Origin: Symbiodinium natans
Lineage: Eukaryota; Sar; Dinophyceae; Suessiales; Symbiodiniaceae
Assembly (NCBI GenBank): GCA_905221605.1
Contig: CAJNDS010002382.1
Span: 1-62,000, forward strand
Direction: 5' to 3'
DNA length: 62,000 nucleotides
A program made the position numbers and the translations under genes. This document shows positions 60,207 to 62,000 of the stretch, piece by piece (position 1 is the first letter of the stretch; each line of letters opens with the position of its first letter). A model generated the notes under the pieces. It did no database searches. It was not told the DNA's origin and worked only from the letters and a program-made list of their open reading frames with translations.

Positions 60207-62000
60207 CCCCAAGCGGGAAGTCCGGAGGTGGTGCGCGTGGAGGCTGCACTCCTTGCGGAGCACTTGGTTGAGATTTGGAGGGTGGCAAGTCTGCGGTTGT
60301 TTTTTGGATGGTTTGTGCTAGGGTTGTGCTTGAGAACTCAGGCTAAGATTCTGTAAGGTTTGAGTAGGGGCTACGGGGGCTTGTCGGTCTCTGCAGAAGA
60401 CGGATGAGAGTTTGGGACGTTGGAGGACGTATTGACAGCACAATCATGGATCACATCAACAAGAAGGCCGACAAGGTCAGCACGGCAACAGAAAACTCAG
60501 CTTAGTTGAGCGCTCCCATCATGCGAAACCGAACCTGCGCTTATACCTCCTGCGCCCAAAGGTCTTGTCAAGCCGATGCGACCCCATGAACAAAATGTGG
60601 CCCATTGTAAAGGTCCCCATACTCAATCCAGAACTAAAAATAAGAAACAAAAAAAGCCTTCAACCAAAAGCCTGAAACCCTGAAACAGCCCGAAAAGCCC
60701 CCTATGGCCCCAAACCCTTGAACCCTCAAATGTTTGGGTCCTGCGCTTTGCTGGCCCACGAAATTGGAGGCGCTTTTCCAAGCTCCAGGTTTCCTATGAG
60801 GCTTCAGCTGCGAGGTTCTCGGGGGTCTTTAGATTGCAGGGCTTTATGGCGTTTTAGGGCTTAGCTTGTAAGGGCTTTTGGTGAGTATTTGCCCTTTGCT
60901 GGGAACTGCGGCTTGGGAGTTCTGGGGGTCAGTAAGGCTCCCACGGAATTTTCTACAGCAAGCTCATGTTGGGTACTTGTGAAGGCGTTGCCTTCGGGGA
61001 CGATTGACAGGATTTTTGTTTGGAACTTGTCCCTCTGAGTCCCTTGGAATGGAAGCTCCATACTGCTGCCATGCTCATCCCGGGCGGGTTTAAGAGGCTT
61101 GTTAGCTGTTTGATATACCGTGCGCCAAGATCCCTATAAACAGCCGCACGCGCAACATGCTGCCAAGTAACACTTCCAAATGGGCTCCTGCAACACCTGC
61201 GTCGTCTTGTCATTGTGCAGACTGATGGAAAACAATTTGAAGGGTCGGATAGCCCATGTACATGCATGCGATGGTTTAATATTGTTTATGTGTCTGTATG
61301 CATGCATGACAAGTCTTCTAGGTTTGATCGCTAGTGAGGTGCGTGTGCGCGAGCGAGTGAATCTCCGAAATGGGGAGGCCGTGCAACCATGCTTTGGCCG
61401 GCCAAGTCGCCGGAGGCACCATCCACAATTCCAAAACCCTAAGTCTCAAGCGATCGTAAGCTGAGCTGAGTAAACTGGACTGCGTTGGAACTTCAAACTT
61501 GCATGTCATAGTTCTCTTTGCGAAGATACGACAAGTGAAAGGCTACGAATCCTTGTGGCTGCAGGCTACCCTGTGGAGACTCCTTTCCTTGCTATGCAAA
61601 TGCCCACCGCAACCGACGGGCTGTGCATGCTGCTGGTTGTCAGAGAGTTCTCAAGGACTTCCTTCGGCATTTCTACCTTCGGGACCTTCCGAAGGCCAGC
61701 GAAGAGTCGCAGAAACCCGTGACAACCCTGAGCCCTGGATCCTACGTATAACCTGCATCCCGAAACCCTAAACAATCACAAGCCCTCGGCCTTCACCGGC
61801 ACCCTTCAGCAGCATTGCCTCGTTTGTTAAGTCCGCTTAAAATTCGGTTGTATGCAATTATGGCTGAGGATTGAGGACACTGCACTGACACCCTCAACCC
61901 AAGCCCAACAACCACGATGTACACCTGCATGACCTTTGGGCGTTTCCAGTTCCCACCTAAACATCGGTCCAAAGCCTTTTGGCCAACGCGTATTCCTGGA
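60207..62000. other. No recognisable gene
   Basis: Open frames are all under about 105 codons and show no motif. TTTAGGG/CCCTAAA occurs at 60853 and 61766. Confidence 0.5.

Overview
This window looks like gene-poor nuclear DNA from a eukaryote, most likely an alga; a dinoflagellate is plausible but not proven. The reasons are roughly balanced base composition, many microsatellites and G/C homopolymers, telomere-type heptamers (TTTAGGG/CCCTAAA) scattered on both strands, and no compact gene packing, operons or bacterial-style ribosome binding sites. The only protein-coding unit I can identify with confidence is a mobile element. I found no rRNA, tRNA, spliced-leader or CRISPR sequence, but reading by eye is a weak test for small RNAs and for intron-split genes.

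1159-5731 (minus strand): an apparently complete tyrosine-recombinase (DIRS/PAT/Ngaro-type) retrotransposon of about 4.6 kb. Read in its own 5'-to-3' direction it has repeat A1, an upstream open frame, a tyrosine recombinase (YR), a reverse transcriptase/RNase H polyprotein, then repeats B1, A2 and B2. This A1-ORFs-B1-A2-B2 split direct repeat layout is a hallmark of the PAT/kangaroo/Ngaro groups. The two A copies are identical over 177 bp and the two B copies differ at 1 of 118 bp, so the insertion looks recent. The YR lies upstream of the RT, overlapping it by 52 bp in a different frame. An in-frame TGA separates the YR frame from its likely N-terminal extension.

6833-7391: a block of successive trinucleotide and hexanucleotide arrays followed by degenerate telomere-like sequence carrying a 26-bp duplication. 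7392-26990: no recognisable genes, with dinucleotide repeats, a G21 run and one weak exon-like candidate near 20.8 kb.

26991-29290: a composite satellite. Two AACCG-based arrays in the same orientation flank blocks of a roughly 32-bp minisatellite whose orientation flips several times (forward, reverse, reverse, forward, reverse), with a separate short-repeat cluster in between. The inverted blocks could pair into very long hairpins.

29291-62000: no recognisable genes. Notable structures are 14 perfect tandem copies of a 9-bp unit at 31775-31903, C/A/G homopolymer palindromes, a CG-alternating tract at 41.1 kb, a TG tract of about 98 bp at 44.5 kb, a degenerate TATGGACC cluster at 46.5 kb, and dispersed telomere-like words. 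Many long open frames here are translations of low-complexity DNA or have no recognisable domain, and are not called as genes.
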